A stretch of 64,000 bases of DNA from positions 17,701,401-17,765,400 of the forward strand of contig NC_087082.1 in assembly GCF_026151205.1 (NCBI RefSeq). Reading direction: 5' to 3'. Below are positions 49,891-61,750 of the stretch, one piece after another. This DNA comes from Bolinopsis microptera (taxonomy: Eukaryota; Ctenophora; Tentaculata; Lobata; Bolinopsidae). A program made the position numbers and the translations under genes. Position 1 is the stretch's first letter, and the number at the start of each line of letters is the position of its first letter. The notes under the pieces are model-generated. The model was not told the DNA's origin, searched no databases, and saw only the letters and a program-made list of their open reading frames with translations.

Positions 49891-52800
49891 TTTCTTTTGT
49901 TCTGTGAAAGCATATCATATAATATTCACATAATATAAGTATCATATAATAACTTACCATACTTTGTAAAATACTAAGTTCTTATGTACATGTTCATTGT
50001 TCATGAGTCGCTTTAGATGGCTTGAACTGAATCTTGAGTTCTTTTTGGTTATAAAGCGATGTATAAATTTCTAATAAGAGGTCTCGACTGCCTAAGCATC
50101 AAACCTTGGCAGTCGGTAATTTTCCTTTGGCCCGGAGTCAGCTGACCCTAGGGACCAGAGGCAAGGTTTTTCTTAAATTTCAGCATATTTTTATTTTTAC
50201 CCGCCATAATAAATAAAATATGGCATAATAATTTTCGAAAATCCGCCATTATTTTTACCCGCCATTAATATACGAACTAAGGTAAGTATAAGCAGTAAAA
50301 GAGTTGCTCGGTAAGTCCATGAACATCGTCTTCATTTGTTTCAATACTGCAGCTAGCTGTTATGGTAAGCTTGAGAGAGTTCAAAGGTAGACTGGCGTTA
50401 CAGGTAGATTGAAGCTATTGCGGTTATTTCACCTATAAAGCACTGGTATAGTGTAGGTTATCGAAGCGCACTCCATATAATCTGATATAAAATGGTAGCT
50501 GCCCATTTAAACTATTCAACCTATTTAAACCATTTGCCAAGACTTTTAGCTAGGCGTGGTAGCCGTCGCGTCGATCATTGCTAAATCATAGGGGAATCGG
50601 ATTGAAATCTTTGCATTCTTAAACTTGGGTCAATCGTGCAACTGGGCAATAACCTATGCTTTAAATTCCGGTTTACTGTTATACAAGTAACGCGTTAACA
50701 GGTGACATTCGTAACTCGTTAAATATTTGTCCCAGGACCGTGGACGAGTTCAACTCGGCGCGTGTCTTGGCAGGTTATACTGTTCTAGTAAGGAGTATAA
50801 AGGTATGGAACTCAGTTCTTTTAATTTAGTTCAAGTATTAGTTTTTAGCTCCTACAAGAAATGCGGCCGCTTTTCTTTTGTGGATGGCCGCTCAATTTCC
50901 AGATCCGTGATGGCGTATTTTATCATATTTCATACAACCTGGGGACCCCATGAGGGTTTAGTGTTTACCCCCGAATTTTCAAAACCACCCCCCCCCCTCC
51001 CCGGACGTCCGGATTTCCAGCTACTTTTAGGAGTACAAATAAAACCAACTCAAATTCATTGTTAATAAAATTCAAAGAGTTGAAATAAAATTCAAAGAGT
51101 TGAAATAAATGGGACTTTTTCGTTAATTCTGCCAAAATTTCCGGACGTCCGGATTTTCAGAAACCACCCCCTCCCCCTGTCCGGATTTGTTCGAAATTCC
51201 AAAACCACCCCCCTCCCTATTTGCCGGACGTCCCCTTAGGAACGTGGGCGACATTTGTGCGTCCACGTTCCTAATATACCTGCGCAAAGTTATAACTAAT
51301 CGGGCACTTACGTACGTACGCAGGCAAGCACGCACGTACGACGGTCGCAACGGCAAAGCTACCATATACAAAAAAAAACTCGTTCGCTAACCCTTGTCCT
51401 TGACTCTTTTGTGCCTTCGGCACTTTGAGTCATGGATCGGGAAAAAATACTCATGACCCCCCCTCTATAGAAAATGCATCTTTTTTATTTTATTTTTCAA
51501 TAATTAATGATTAATTTTTGGCCACGTGAAAGTTGCTAGTTTAGTAGTCAGGCGTTAGCACATTCTGTCACGACGAAAGTTTGATATTTCACAGGCACAA
51601 AAAGGACCTTAATAAGAGAGGCATTGATTTATTTTTCATCCGAGGTGTTAATTTTCTATCTCGAGTTTCTATTGTCAAATGATTCTGGTACAAATATAGA
51701 GGATGACGTCAATGACCAATTACAAGTGGAGTGCTAAAAGCTATCCATCAGAGCTCCTCTCTGTAAAAGCAGTACTGTGAAACTGTGAAATCTTCTGCTC
51801 AGGCCTATATAAACACTAGTGTAATGGATATTGCTGCATTTCTGCATTTCCATTTCTGTGAAACTTTACATTAAGCGAAACCACTTAGGAGTTTGGTGCT
51901 AACTTATCACTCAACGTGGAGGCATCAGTTTCGTTGTCGATGTCACTTTAATATATATTATTCTTTAAGCTGGAGTTTCATTGATATCTTAGTTGTAGTG
52001 CACGTACGGAACGTTCACTAAAAATGTTCTGTACATACGTTCACTAAAACTCATCTCTCGTTCTGAACGTTATGGATAAATTACTAGTAGTGTTCAGTAG
52101 GATTCATTTACTCTAGTTCGACAAATTAAATTCGCCAGATATCACCCCTGTCGTACTTCGGCCCGGTACGTGTCGAAGATGGCGAACTAGAGTCCAGGTA
52201 GCGTACTTTAGTTCGATAAATAGTTTTTGCTTGTGATCCAATGGCTATTGCCGGGTCCTCATCATAGCATCACACGGTCCAATGGCAGATAAAGCAACCA
52301 TGAGCGGTTAGAAATTCCAGAACCTTTCAGTATAGTTTTTATTCTCCTGTTTGCCACTCAGTTCTGGTCTAGCTAATAGGAAAATAGATTGATATCCGAC
52401 TGTTTTCGATTCAGTAGCCAAATCTCTAGACCGGTACTCGGTTACTAGTCTTTTGTGGTAATATAAAGTGTGGTATGTGGTAGATATTTATAAAGCGTAC
52501 TCTACAATCTAGATCTATAAAACCGAGTAAGAGTTAATAGTAATACGTTAGTCTTTTATCTCTCCGCTAAGTCTACAATTCTGCTAACTAACAATTGACT
52601 TACGAGAATGAGGACAATTAAATGTTCATAGATGTTCATGAATAATTATCAGTTGGGGAAATTGATATTTCAAAAAGTTTATTTTCATGAATCACTGACG
52701 TTCACTAACGTTCACTAAAAATGACTGGAACATGCGTTCAATACGTAAAAATCCACTGTTCACTACAACTAAGATTGATATACTGAACTGCTTTATTCCA

Positions 52801-53033
52801 TTTTTCTTACTACAACGGATATGCATCTGTTGCTTTCCAGTCAGCGGTACTATAGTATTGGTAATTTTATCAATTTTGCGTTGCTGACAAATGGGTATGA
52901 GCTTTATACCTCCTTTAAGATTAAGATTCTATATAGTATGTGGTAGAAGAGACACTCAAACTGTCGTATTACAAATCAACTATTAAATTTCCTTATTTGT
53001 CGGCGAAATACTCGATAAAATCTCAATCCATAA
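49891..53033. other. intron 2 sequence with CCGGACGTCCGG repeat cluster
   Basis: 50965-51235 holds three diverged copies of a segment with AAAACCACCCCCC and CCGGACGTCC. It is followed by a hairpin at 51236-51273 with perfect 12-bp arms (TTAGGAACGTGG). The rest is AT-rich with no gene recognised. Confidence 0.5.
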
Positions 53034-53224
53034 GGGGTCGTTCACATATTACCTACGTAATCAATATTTTAGCAATTTTTACCCCCTCCCCCCTCCGTAA
53101 TCAACCGTAATCAAGACCCAACCCCCCACCCCCCTTCTGACAGTAATATTACGTAATCATGGCCTGACCCCCCCCCCCCCCCTTTGACTTTTTTTCCCTG
53201 ATTACGTAATATGTGAACGACCCC
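53034..53224. mobile_element. PIF/Harbinger-like MITE with TAA target duplication
   Basis: The terminal inverted repeats GGGGTCGTTCACATATTAC are exact on both sides and are flanked by TAA (53031-53033, 53225-53227). A 3-bp TWA duplication with short G-rich terminal repeats fits PIF/Harbinger. The 191-bp inside is C-rich with several GTAATCA motifs and no coding frame. Confidence 0.75.
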
Positions 53225-53311
53225 TAATAGTCGGTATAAGCTGACAGTTATTTGTCAGCAAAGATAATCGATATTTCCAATACTACTACCATAGTGCAAT
53301 ATCATAGGATT

Positions 53312-54160
53312 ACTATAAGTACTGGTACTGGTAGTACTGGTACTGGTACTGGTAGTACTGGTAGTACTGGTACTGGTACTGGTAGTACTGGTACTGGTAC
53401 TGGTAGTACTGGTAGTACTGGTACTGGTACTGGTAGTACTGGTACTGGTACTGGTAGTGGTACTGGTAGTACTGGTACTGGTAGTACTGGTACTGGTACT
53501 GGTAGTGGTAGTGGTACTGGTAGTGGTACTGGTAGTACTGGTAGTACTGGTACTGGTAGTACTGGTACTGGTACTGGTAGTGGTAGTACTGGTACTGGTA
53601 CTGGTAGTACTGGTACTGGTACTGGTAGTACTGGTAGTACTGGTAGTACTGGTAGTGGTACTGGTAGTACTGGTAGTGGTACTGGTAGTACTGGTACTGG
53701 TACTGGTAGTACTGGTAGTACTGGTAGTACTGGTACTGGTAGTACTGGTAGTACTGGTAGTACTGGTAGTACTGGTAGTACTGGTAGTACTGGTACTGGT
53801 AGTACTGGTACTGGTAGTACTGGTAGTACTGGTACTGGTACTGGTAGTACTGGTACTGGTACTGGTAGTACTGGTACTGGTACTGGTAGTACTGGTACTG
53901 GTACTGGTAGTACTGGTAGTACTGGTACTGGTAGTACTGGTACTGGTACTGGTAGTGGTACTGGTAGTACTGGTAGTACTGGTACTGGTAGTACTGGTAC
54001 TGGTACTGGTACTGGTAGTGGTAGTACTGGTACTGGTACTGGTACTGGTACTGGTACTGGTAGTACTGGTAGTACTGGTAGTACTGGTACTGGTAGTACT
54101 GGTACTGGTAGTACTGGTAGTACTGGTAGTACTGGTAGTACTGGTAGTACTGGTAGTAAG
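53312..54160. repeat. GGTACT/GGTAGT hexamer satellite, about 850 bp
   Basis: An uninterrupted array of 6-bp units, each either GGTACT or GGTAGT, about 140 units in mixed order. It is open in several frames on both strands (up to 303 codons of Ser-Thr-Gly, Tyr-Gln or Leu-Pro-Val) because the unit has no stops; I do not call it coding. Confidence 0.95.
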
Positions 54161-54276
54161 TAGTAGTTAGCTGCATCTCTCGTGTACTGTCCCTCTTCAG
54201 TTTTCACTACTAAGCTTGCTCTTGAGTAGTAATACTAATAGCGGGAGTTCATATAGTAGGCGGACTGAATCCTTAC

Positions 54277-54319
54277 CGCACACTCTAGCCCTACTGGTAG
54301 ATAAATTTAGGGATTCAGT
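54277..54319 (-). CDS. exon 2 (43-nt micro-exon) of large acidic orphan protein
   Basis: Micro-exon encoding TESLNLSTSRARVC plus one base. On the minus strand it has a pyrimidine-rich acceptor ending in ACAG and a good donor, G|GTAAGG. It starts in phase 0, matching exon 1, and ends in phase 1, matching the only open frame of exon 3. That double agreement is the main support. It lies just beyond the GGTACT satellite. It also overlaps an 82-codon plus-strand open frame (54201-54446) that I treat as fortuitous. cDNA would settle whether the exon is real. Confidence 0.5.
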
Positions 54320-54917
54320 CTGTTTAAGTGGAGACCGAGAACAAAAGGAATCGCGAATTTTTAGACCAAAATTGCCTCGCCGCAAAGCCAAACATCCTAA
54401 GTTCAATGCTCTGACCAGAAAAACATTGCGAACATGCCACGATTAACTTTTGTCTTTGGTGCAGAATGTACCAGGCAGAATAGTGAATACTCGACTCACG
54501 ACTAAACGTCGAATATTTGGTTTATTGTCTGGAGGATAAGCACAATATGTGAGAACTCACTTGTAATTAACATAACCGTTGGATGTACTTATATTCCACC
54601 GGAGAACTATTGTTTGCAGTAAAACAGCTCCGGAGTCTCTCAGCTGTTCACATTAGTTTAGAGGTTCAAAGTGTTTTTAATCACAGACCACATCAAACTG
54701 TTCTGTTTATACATACTTTAACTTAACTAATGTTGTCTTAAAACGTCTATTGAGAAAGATTATTAATATATATACATATGTATGCATGTTTTTTCTTCGC
54801 GAACTTATCTTTGTCGTTCTGTTAGTTCATTTTATGGCATGCATGTCAGATTAATATTTGGTTGGATGTATCTGACCAAATAATAATTAGATATGCATTG
54901 CATTTAGCTTATGGCTC

Positions 54918-56338
54918 CTACAGCTCTGGGTAGCAACTAGCAATATCTACAGCTCTGGGTAGCAACTAGCAATATCTACAGCTCTGGGTAGCAACTAGCA
55001 ATATCTACAGCTCTGGGTAGCAACTAGCAATATCTACAGCTCTGAGTAGCAACTAGCAATATCTACAGCTCTGGGTAGCAACTAGCAATATCTACAGCTC
55101 TGGGTAGCAACTAGCAATATCTACAGCTCTGGGTAGTAACTAGCAATATCTACAGCTCTGGGTAGCAACTAGCAATATCTACAGCTCTGGGTAGCAACTA
55201 GCAATATCTACAGCTCTGGGTAGCAACTAGCAATATCTACAGCTCTGGGTAGCAACTAGCAATATCTACAGCTCTGGGTAGTAACTAGTAATATCTACAG
55301 CTCTGGGTAGTAACTAGCAATATCTACAGCTCTGGGTAGCAACTAGCAATATCTACAGCTCTGGGTAGTAACTAGCAATATCTACAGCTCTGGGTAGTAA
55401 CTAGCAATATCTACAGCTCTGGGTAGCAACTAGCAATATCTACAGCTCTGGGTAGCAACTAGCAATATCTACAGCTCTGGGTAGCAACTAGCAATATCTA
55501 CAGCTCTGGGTAGCAACTAGCAATATCTACAGCTCTGGGTAGCAACTAGCAATATCTACAGCTCTGGGTAGCAACTAGCAATATCTACAGCTCTGGGTAG
55601 TAACTAGCAATATCTACAGCTCTGGGTAGCAACTAGCAATATCTACAGCTCTGGGTAGTAACTAGCAATATCTACAGCTCTGGGTAGCAACTAGCAATAT
55701 CTACAGCTCTGGGTAGCAACTAGCAATATCTACAGCTCTGGGTAGCAACTAGCAATATCTACAGCTCTGGGTAGTAACTAGCAATATCTACAGCTCTGGG
55801 TAGCAACTAGCAATATCTACAGCTCTGAGTAGCAACTAGCAATATCTACAGCTCTGGGTAGCAACTAGCAATATCTACAGCTCTGGGTAGCAACTAGCAA
55901 TATCTACAGCTCTGGGTAGTAACTAGCAATATCTACAGCTCTGAGTAGCAACTAGCAATATCTACAGCTCTGGGTAGCAACTAGCAATATCTACAGCTCT
56001 GGGAAGCAACTAGCAATATCTACAACTCTGGGTAGCAACTAGCAATATCCACAGCTCTGGGTAGCAACTAGCAATATCTACAGCTCTGGGTAGCAACTAG
56101 CAATATCTACAGCTCTGGGTAACAACTAGCAATATCTACAGCTCTGGGTAGCAACTAGCAATATCTACAGCTCTGGGTAGCAACTAGCAATATCTACAGC
56201 TCTGAGTAGCAACTAGCAATATCTACAGCTCTGGGTAGCAACTAGCAATATCTACAGCTCTGAGTAGCAACTAGCAATATCTACAGCTCTGGGTAGTAAC
56301 TAGCAATATCTACAGCTCTGAGTAGCAACTAGCAATAT
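54918..56338. repeat. 29-bp satellite, about 49 copies
   Basis: Near-identical tandem units containing CTACAGCTCTGGGTAGCAAC and TAGCAATAT, with sparse single-base variants (GAGTAGC, GGTAGTAAC). No spacers, so not a CRISPR array. It lies in intron 1. Confidence 0.97.
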
Positions 56339-56620
56339 CTTGGGTTTATCTCCAAATTAAGACACAGGGCCAGCGGACCTCGAAAGAACAGTGGTTTTCT
56401 TTACCAAACAGACTTGATCTGAATATCATGAACCAGAATATGAAGTCTATTGAGTAAGTCATAACTAGATTACTAATCATCACAATGGTGTGAAATTTCT
56501 GATCGCTCATTTTAAGAAAGGTAATATCAATATTAATATGATCTGTCGTTAGTAGCATTTTGATTGAAACGTCGACCATAACCTTCCTTAAAGCGGACGT
56601 GCCTCCTTTGTCGTTCATAC

Positions 56621-57069
56621 CATGTGATTATTGCGAACACTCGACCATGTGATTATTGCGAACACTCGACCATGTGATTATTGCGAACACTCGACCATGT
56701 GATTATTGCGAACACTCGACCATGTGATTATTGCGAACACTCGACCATGTGATTATTGCGAACACTCGACCATGTGATTATTGCGAACACTCGACCATGT
56801 GATTATTGCGAACACTCGACCATGTGATTATTGCGTACACTCGACCATGTGATTATTGCGAACACTCGACCATGTGATTATTGCGAACACTCGACCATGT
56901 GATTATTGGGAACACTCGACCATGTGATTATTGCGAACACTCGACCATGTGATTATTGCGAACACTCGACCATGTGATTATTGCGAACACTCGACCATGT
57001 GATTATTGCGAACACTCGACCATGTGATTATTGCGAACACTCGACCATGTGATTATTGCGAACACTCGA
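56621..57069. repeat. 25-bp satellite, about 18 copies
   Basis: Tandem units containing CATGTGATTATTGCGAAC and ACTCGAC, almost identical to each other; two copies carry one substitution each. It is separated from the 29-bp satellite by about 280 bp of unique sequence. Confidence 0.97.
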
Positions 57070-58775
57070 AATGCGGCTTATAAACATTAACAATTTTCCG
57101 ATCCAAAAAGTACACAACCGCGTTTTGTTTTATTTTCTCACCACACTGTTATAAATTTAAGAAGTTCGCTTTACTTTCATTGGTGCAGAAATTTAAGCTA
57201 TTAAAGAGCTAGGCTCTAAGACTTTAAGTTTAAACATATAATGATTTAATGGTTATCAACTTTTTGTATGTAATCTTTTCTCTATGACTACTCATGTTAG
57301 CGTTTACGAGGAGCTCGTCTTTAATCTTTATATTAACTTAGCTGGGTGTTATATCATTGGTTATTCCTGAAGCGCGAGCGCGGCTCTACGAGCTTGCCTT
57401 TGTTTAACTTTATTTAACAAATTAATCACAAATTATACAGCTTTAATTAATTAATTAATCATCTTAACTTTTTATAAGTCAACCAAGTTGAAGCCATTTT
57501 ATTAGACATTTAAAGTTGGCTATGTGTCATTTGTTTTACACGAAGTTGTATAAGTTTGCAATTTCGTGCGGTCGAATAACGGTTAGTTTTTAATCGGTCC
57601 AGATCGAAGTTAGATAAGCTTCTTCGTCATTTTGCTATTGTTTGATACTTTATTTCATACAGTAATCACAAAATTGAATTTATGTACAGGTTCAATTACA
57701 TACCCCAAAACAATTTATGACTGAAACAAATTGAAGTTCATGTCATTTAATTTTAAATGATTCTAATACATGACAACAATGGTTGTGTCGTAAATTTGGA
57801 TAATTACGACCAAGACATAATATATACCTTCTCAGTTCTTATTACCTTTGAGCGGACATATTTTGTTAAAAAGCATTTATACGTTATTAGGTATATTAGT
57901 GTTAGTGTTGATACGGAGGGAGATTGTCCTGCACTGATTTTCGATATTCAAGTGAGCGTATTATTATAAAATCACTGAAGGGAGGAGGGGTATGAGAGTC
58001 AGACCCCTGAACACTGAACAGCAGTCATGATCACAACCTGAACGTGATGAAAATTCAGCTAACTACTTCGCAATCTCGAATTTAATCTTGCGTGGAAATA
58101 TGACATAATTATATTACTTTTCGGTAAATGAGTTTAATCGAGATTTTAAATTGCTTTTTTGTCACCTTCCAGAACATTTTAGTTTTTTTAAATTGGTATT
58201 AAATAAGCTGTAGTGAAAGTCGTACGTATGTAATTCATTAATCGGTGTGATGAGTCCTTTACGCGTAGTTATGCTGATATCACGACCACTCACAAATTGA
58301 AATTATGATTCAGGATTAGGAAGTTGGGGGTTTAGTAAAACTGGGTGTATAACATTAACTGGGTGTATAAGCTTGTACTCAATCCTACATTCAGATACTT
58401 TTACCGCGTGAAACTTAATTCTTGACAATTTAAAATAACATAACTAGAAGATGTAATCTTGCAAAATGTCAATTTAATGGTTGCGCTTTAAGGTTGAAAA
58501 TCAATCCTTGTCGGTATTTATAATAACTCTAATTGTAAAATTGTAAAATTGTTCTGAATACTAGTTTTCAGAAGCATTCGGTTTATATTAGACAATATAC
58601 TCGATCAGTGGCAATCGAGCACAGTCATTCTGTTTCAATAAGATGAGAATAATGTCAAGCACTCGTGATTTGTTTCTATCTATATCCAGCACCAAGAAAC
58701 AATATTGATAAACTGTTTAAAAACCAGTCACTATTTGACTGAACTGTACGAAAAGTTATAGTCTGGATAACTTAC
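57070..58775. other. intron 1 sequence, no feature recognised
   Basis: AT-rich unique DNA between the 25-bp satellite and exon 1. Nothing supportable. Confidence 0.4.
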
Positions 58776-58811
58776 CACGTCTTCTTCATCGCGCAAAACA
58801 ATAGATTGCAT
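58776..58811 (-). CDS. exon 1 (start codon) of large acidic orphan protein
   Basis: Proposed first coding exon of the window-spanning minus-strand gene. It encodes MQSIVLRDEEDV and ends at an excellent donor (GTG|GTAAGT), phase 0. The ATG has A at -3, and an in-frame TAA lies five codons upstream, so this is the first in-frame Met. Exon 2 (54277-54319) starts in phase 0 and joins without a stop. The exon is only 36 coding bases, so its support comes from the donor, the start context and phase agreement. A further 5' non-coding exon could exist. I do not recognise the N-terminus. Confidence 0.55.
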
Positions 58812-58826
58812 TGTAAGGTTAATAAA

Positions 58827-58850
58827 TTAAATGAGCGAACAGTCTGTCAT
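58827..58850 (-). promoter_or_regulatory. possible upstream ORF before the start codon
   Basis: An ATG followed by six sense codons and TAA ends 15 bases before the proposed start codon, in a different frame. If the transcript includes this stretch, it would act as a short upstream ORF. The transcription start is unknown, so this is tentative. Confidence 0.25.
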
Positions 58851-59908
58851 GTGATACTCATTGACTACCTTATCGGGTATTTATTTGTAAAGGTATTTAT
58901 TTGTTTTGTCTTTTGGAACTTTTGTCTTTTGGCAGTACGGGCCACTCCCCAGTCAATCAATCAAACCCCATCACAAACACGCCGCACAGCACTGACCAGT
59001 ACTCAAACAGTAGTCTAGTCGGCGTGTTGTTTAAAAAGCAACAGTGGCTTGGGTTATGTCATTTGTCGTCGGGTTTTATTATTTATAGCTGTGGCAAACT
59101 CGCGACAGAAATTGTTGTCCTTGGCCCAGCTGATATTATACAGAACGACCTGGGACAATAACTATTTTAATGTGATGATGGGTAGAGGCAGAGCCGTAGA
59201 GGCGATATCTTTCTTTCTTTTTCTATATCTAAAATCTTAATGCACGACTATAAATACCTATTAATACCTATAAATACCTATAAATACCTATAAATACCTA
59301 TAAATACCTATAAATACCTATAAATACCATCAGTTCTCAGGTTTCACCTATTCTGCTTTCTCTGATTTAATTTTAATGTCTTTTATTGAAAAAAAGGCGT
59401 AGCATTGTGTTCATTATAAGCATGTTAATGGTTTTTAAAGACCATCTTGGCAATCTTCCAGCTTTATGATTCTACGCAAGCTGTGGGCGAAGGTGGCAAA
59501 TAGCAATGCCCCATTTTAATTACCTAGTTTTTTCAACATTTTAGGGATAGGCTTGAAATCTCAATAAAAACTTTTTAGCCCACGTTTGGTTGGGATTGGT
59601 ATTTAAATTGCTGCAAAATTTTAAGATTCAGTGAAGAAATTTTGTATGAGTCCCGTGTGCGCCATATAAATTTTCTTGAACTTTTCGTTATTTAGTTTGT
59701 AAGTATTTTGCCCGTTTGCCCAAAAATTGGGGAATAAATGGGCATGTAGTTGCCTCCTCCTGATACTGAAGTATGTTATATGATCTAGTAATCTATATTC
59801 AGCGAGATCTGTTGTCAAGATAAATTGCTTATAAATTTTAAAGAATTTATTTTCACTGAAATGATATCCTTGTCAGGCGCGAAGGTTGGTGGCTTTGTTT
59901 GCCATCTC
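58851..59908. other. region upstream of the large gene
   Basis: Would hold the promoter if exon 1 is correct. No TATA box or initiator can be assigned. A 10-bp repeat (CTATAAATAC, about eight copies) lies at 59248-59330. No other gene was found. Confidence 0.4.
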
Positions 59909-60217
59909 TATATATAAAGCGAGACGATATATATGTGTATATATCCGTACCATTTTACTGACGCCACGGTATCAAATTTAATGCGACTTTCCGCAAAAAC
60001 GTAAAAGATATACAACTGAACCTTTTTTGACTGGGTCAAATGCTTTCATGGCCTCCAAATCAGCATGAAAAAATAAAAAAAAGGCCAAGGAATTAAGGAA
60101 TAGGAATTTTAGAGCCCAAGTGGTGTCAAAAACGCGAATTAAATAGGTAATAATTATTTTAATCTCTTGAGTCTTGACACCATTTTAGGGTTATCCGTTA
60201 TACGGGTTCCTGCTAGG
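59909..60217 (-). mobile_element. dispersed repeat copy 2 (inverse of 15896-16200)
   Basis: The inverted homologue of 15896-16200. It runs from ATATATAAAGCGAGACGATA to CGGGTTCCTGCTAG, with TCTTGACACCATTTTAGGGTT near one end. Non-coding; class unknown. Confidence 0.7.
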
Positions 60218-60299
60218 CTAATTTCACCCTCAAATATTTCACTTCCTTTTTCTTGCCTCTAAAATATCACGTCTTTTTAAAGTATACATTTGGGCAAGT

Positions 60300-61320
60300 T
60301 TCCATAAACGATATTTTATGATCGTCGCCGATAATCGCTTATTGAGCGCTTTTTCGGCGCTTTTTTTTTTAAAACCCGTTTACAATCGCTTTTTTTACGA
60401 TTATAAACGGTTCAAAAAAAATCGCTTATAATCGACTATAATTGATGTCATAATTCAAAAAAGCGCTTTTTTGAATTTAAAAGCGCTTATAAGCGCTTTT
60501 AAGCGCTTACTAGCGTCGCTGAGCGATTTGAAAGCGGTTTTCCAGTAGGATTGGCGCCAAAAACGGGTGGATAAGCGGTTGGCCGGATTAGCGATTCGTA
60601 GGCGCTTTTTTGAACCATTTATAAGCGATTATAAGCGCTTATAAGTGGGGTGCAATTTAGCTGTTTGTAAAGCGCAAACAAAGCGCTTATAAGCGCTTTT
60701 AAAATTGAGTCAGGAAAACGCTATATTACATCTTATAACCGCTTATAATCTATTATAATCGCTTTTTTAGAAATCGCTTATAACGGCTAATTCATCGCTA
60801 TTTTACCGCTTTTACCGCTTTTCCTATCATCCATGGCCAGGTGAGCAGGAATTAAAAAGCGCTTATAAGCGCTTTTTCGATGCTGCCCCTAACCTGGTCG
60901 GAACGGGGTAGTGCCCGGAATTTAAAAGCGCTTATAAGCGCTTTTTCAATGCTGCCCCTAACCTGGTCGGAACGGGGGAGTGCCCGGAATTAAAAAGCGC
61001 TTATAAGCGATTTCTCAATTCCCCTTTGGCTTTACCTGGTCGAGTCGGAACTGGAAATCAGAGTGCCCGCTTATAAGTGCTTTTCTGTGCAACCTGGGCC
61101 TGGGGTGCACCGGCAGAGTCAGGATTTAAAAGCGCTTATAAGCGCTTATGATCGCTTTTCTACCGCTTTTCCTATCGCCCATGGCCTGGTTGGCAGGAAT
61201 TAGAAAGCGCTTATAAGCACTTTTTCAATGCTGCCCCTAGCCTAACCTGGTCGGAACAGGGGAGTGCCCGGAATTAAAGAGCGCTTATAAGCGCTTTCTC
61301 AATGCCCCTTAACCTGGTAA
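60300..61320. repeat. AGCGCTTATAAGCGCT palindrome cluster with about 75-bp tandem units
   Basis: 60300-60840 is scattered with self-complementary AGCGCTTATAAGCGCT-type words. From about 60840 they sit in diverged units of 75-80 bp (about six copies) that add CTGCCCCTAACCTGGTCGG and GGAGTGCCCGGAATT. It is probably the subterminal repeat region of a DNA transposon family; ends could not be fixed. Confidence 0.75.
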
Positions 61321-61564
61321 AAGTCGCGTAATTTGACCAAATTCGTAGATTTTTGTCGTATTATTTCGGACACTTTCCTTGTAAGTCTATGAGTAAGCTC
61401 ACCAATTTTTGTTGCAATCGGAGGTCGGGAAGGATACTCAATATCTTTTTGTTTGAAGAAAATTGTGCTGGCCGAAATTAGCGCTAAAAACCATACTACT
61501 ATACAGTCGGCACGCGCGGCTCACTGTCGATGGCGGACTACCTATCTGGATAGAGCAACGGCAG

Positions 61565-61750
61565 CACGTGACTAAAAGTAAAACGGTTTTTGCCCATGTA
61601 ACTCTCCAGGGAAGTATTTTTACCCTACTTCATGGCGGGTGATTCGGGATCAGCGTCCAAAAAATACACCGATTCAGATCAATATCATACCCAAAGGCCT
61701 TTTCACAAGAATTTTCTTAAAATTTGGGCGAGCGATTTCGTAGGAGCGAC
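61565..61750 (+). repeat. partial direct copy of 62320-62490
   Basis: Shares CACGTGAC, AACTCTCCAGGGAAG, GGTGATTCGGGATCAGCGTC and AATTTGGGCGAGCGATTT with the right half of the element at 62129-62492. A truncated or diverged family member. Confidence 0.8.

Noticed and set aside
53252..54207. Open frames of about 300 codons on both strands
   Set aside because: They are by-products of the stop-free GGTACT/GGTAGT hexamer array and have no splice or start context.
54201..54446. Plus-strand terminal exon of 82 codons
   Set aside because: No upstream plus-strand exon or polyadenylation signal was found, and the minus-strand micro-exon in the same place fits better.
54918..57069. CRISPR-like arrays
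   Set aside because: The units are contiguous without spacers and the genome is eukaryotic; these are satellites.
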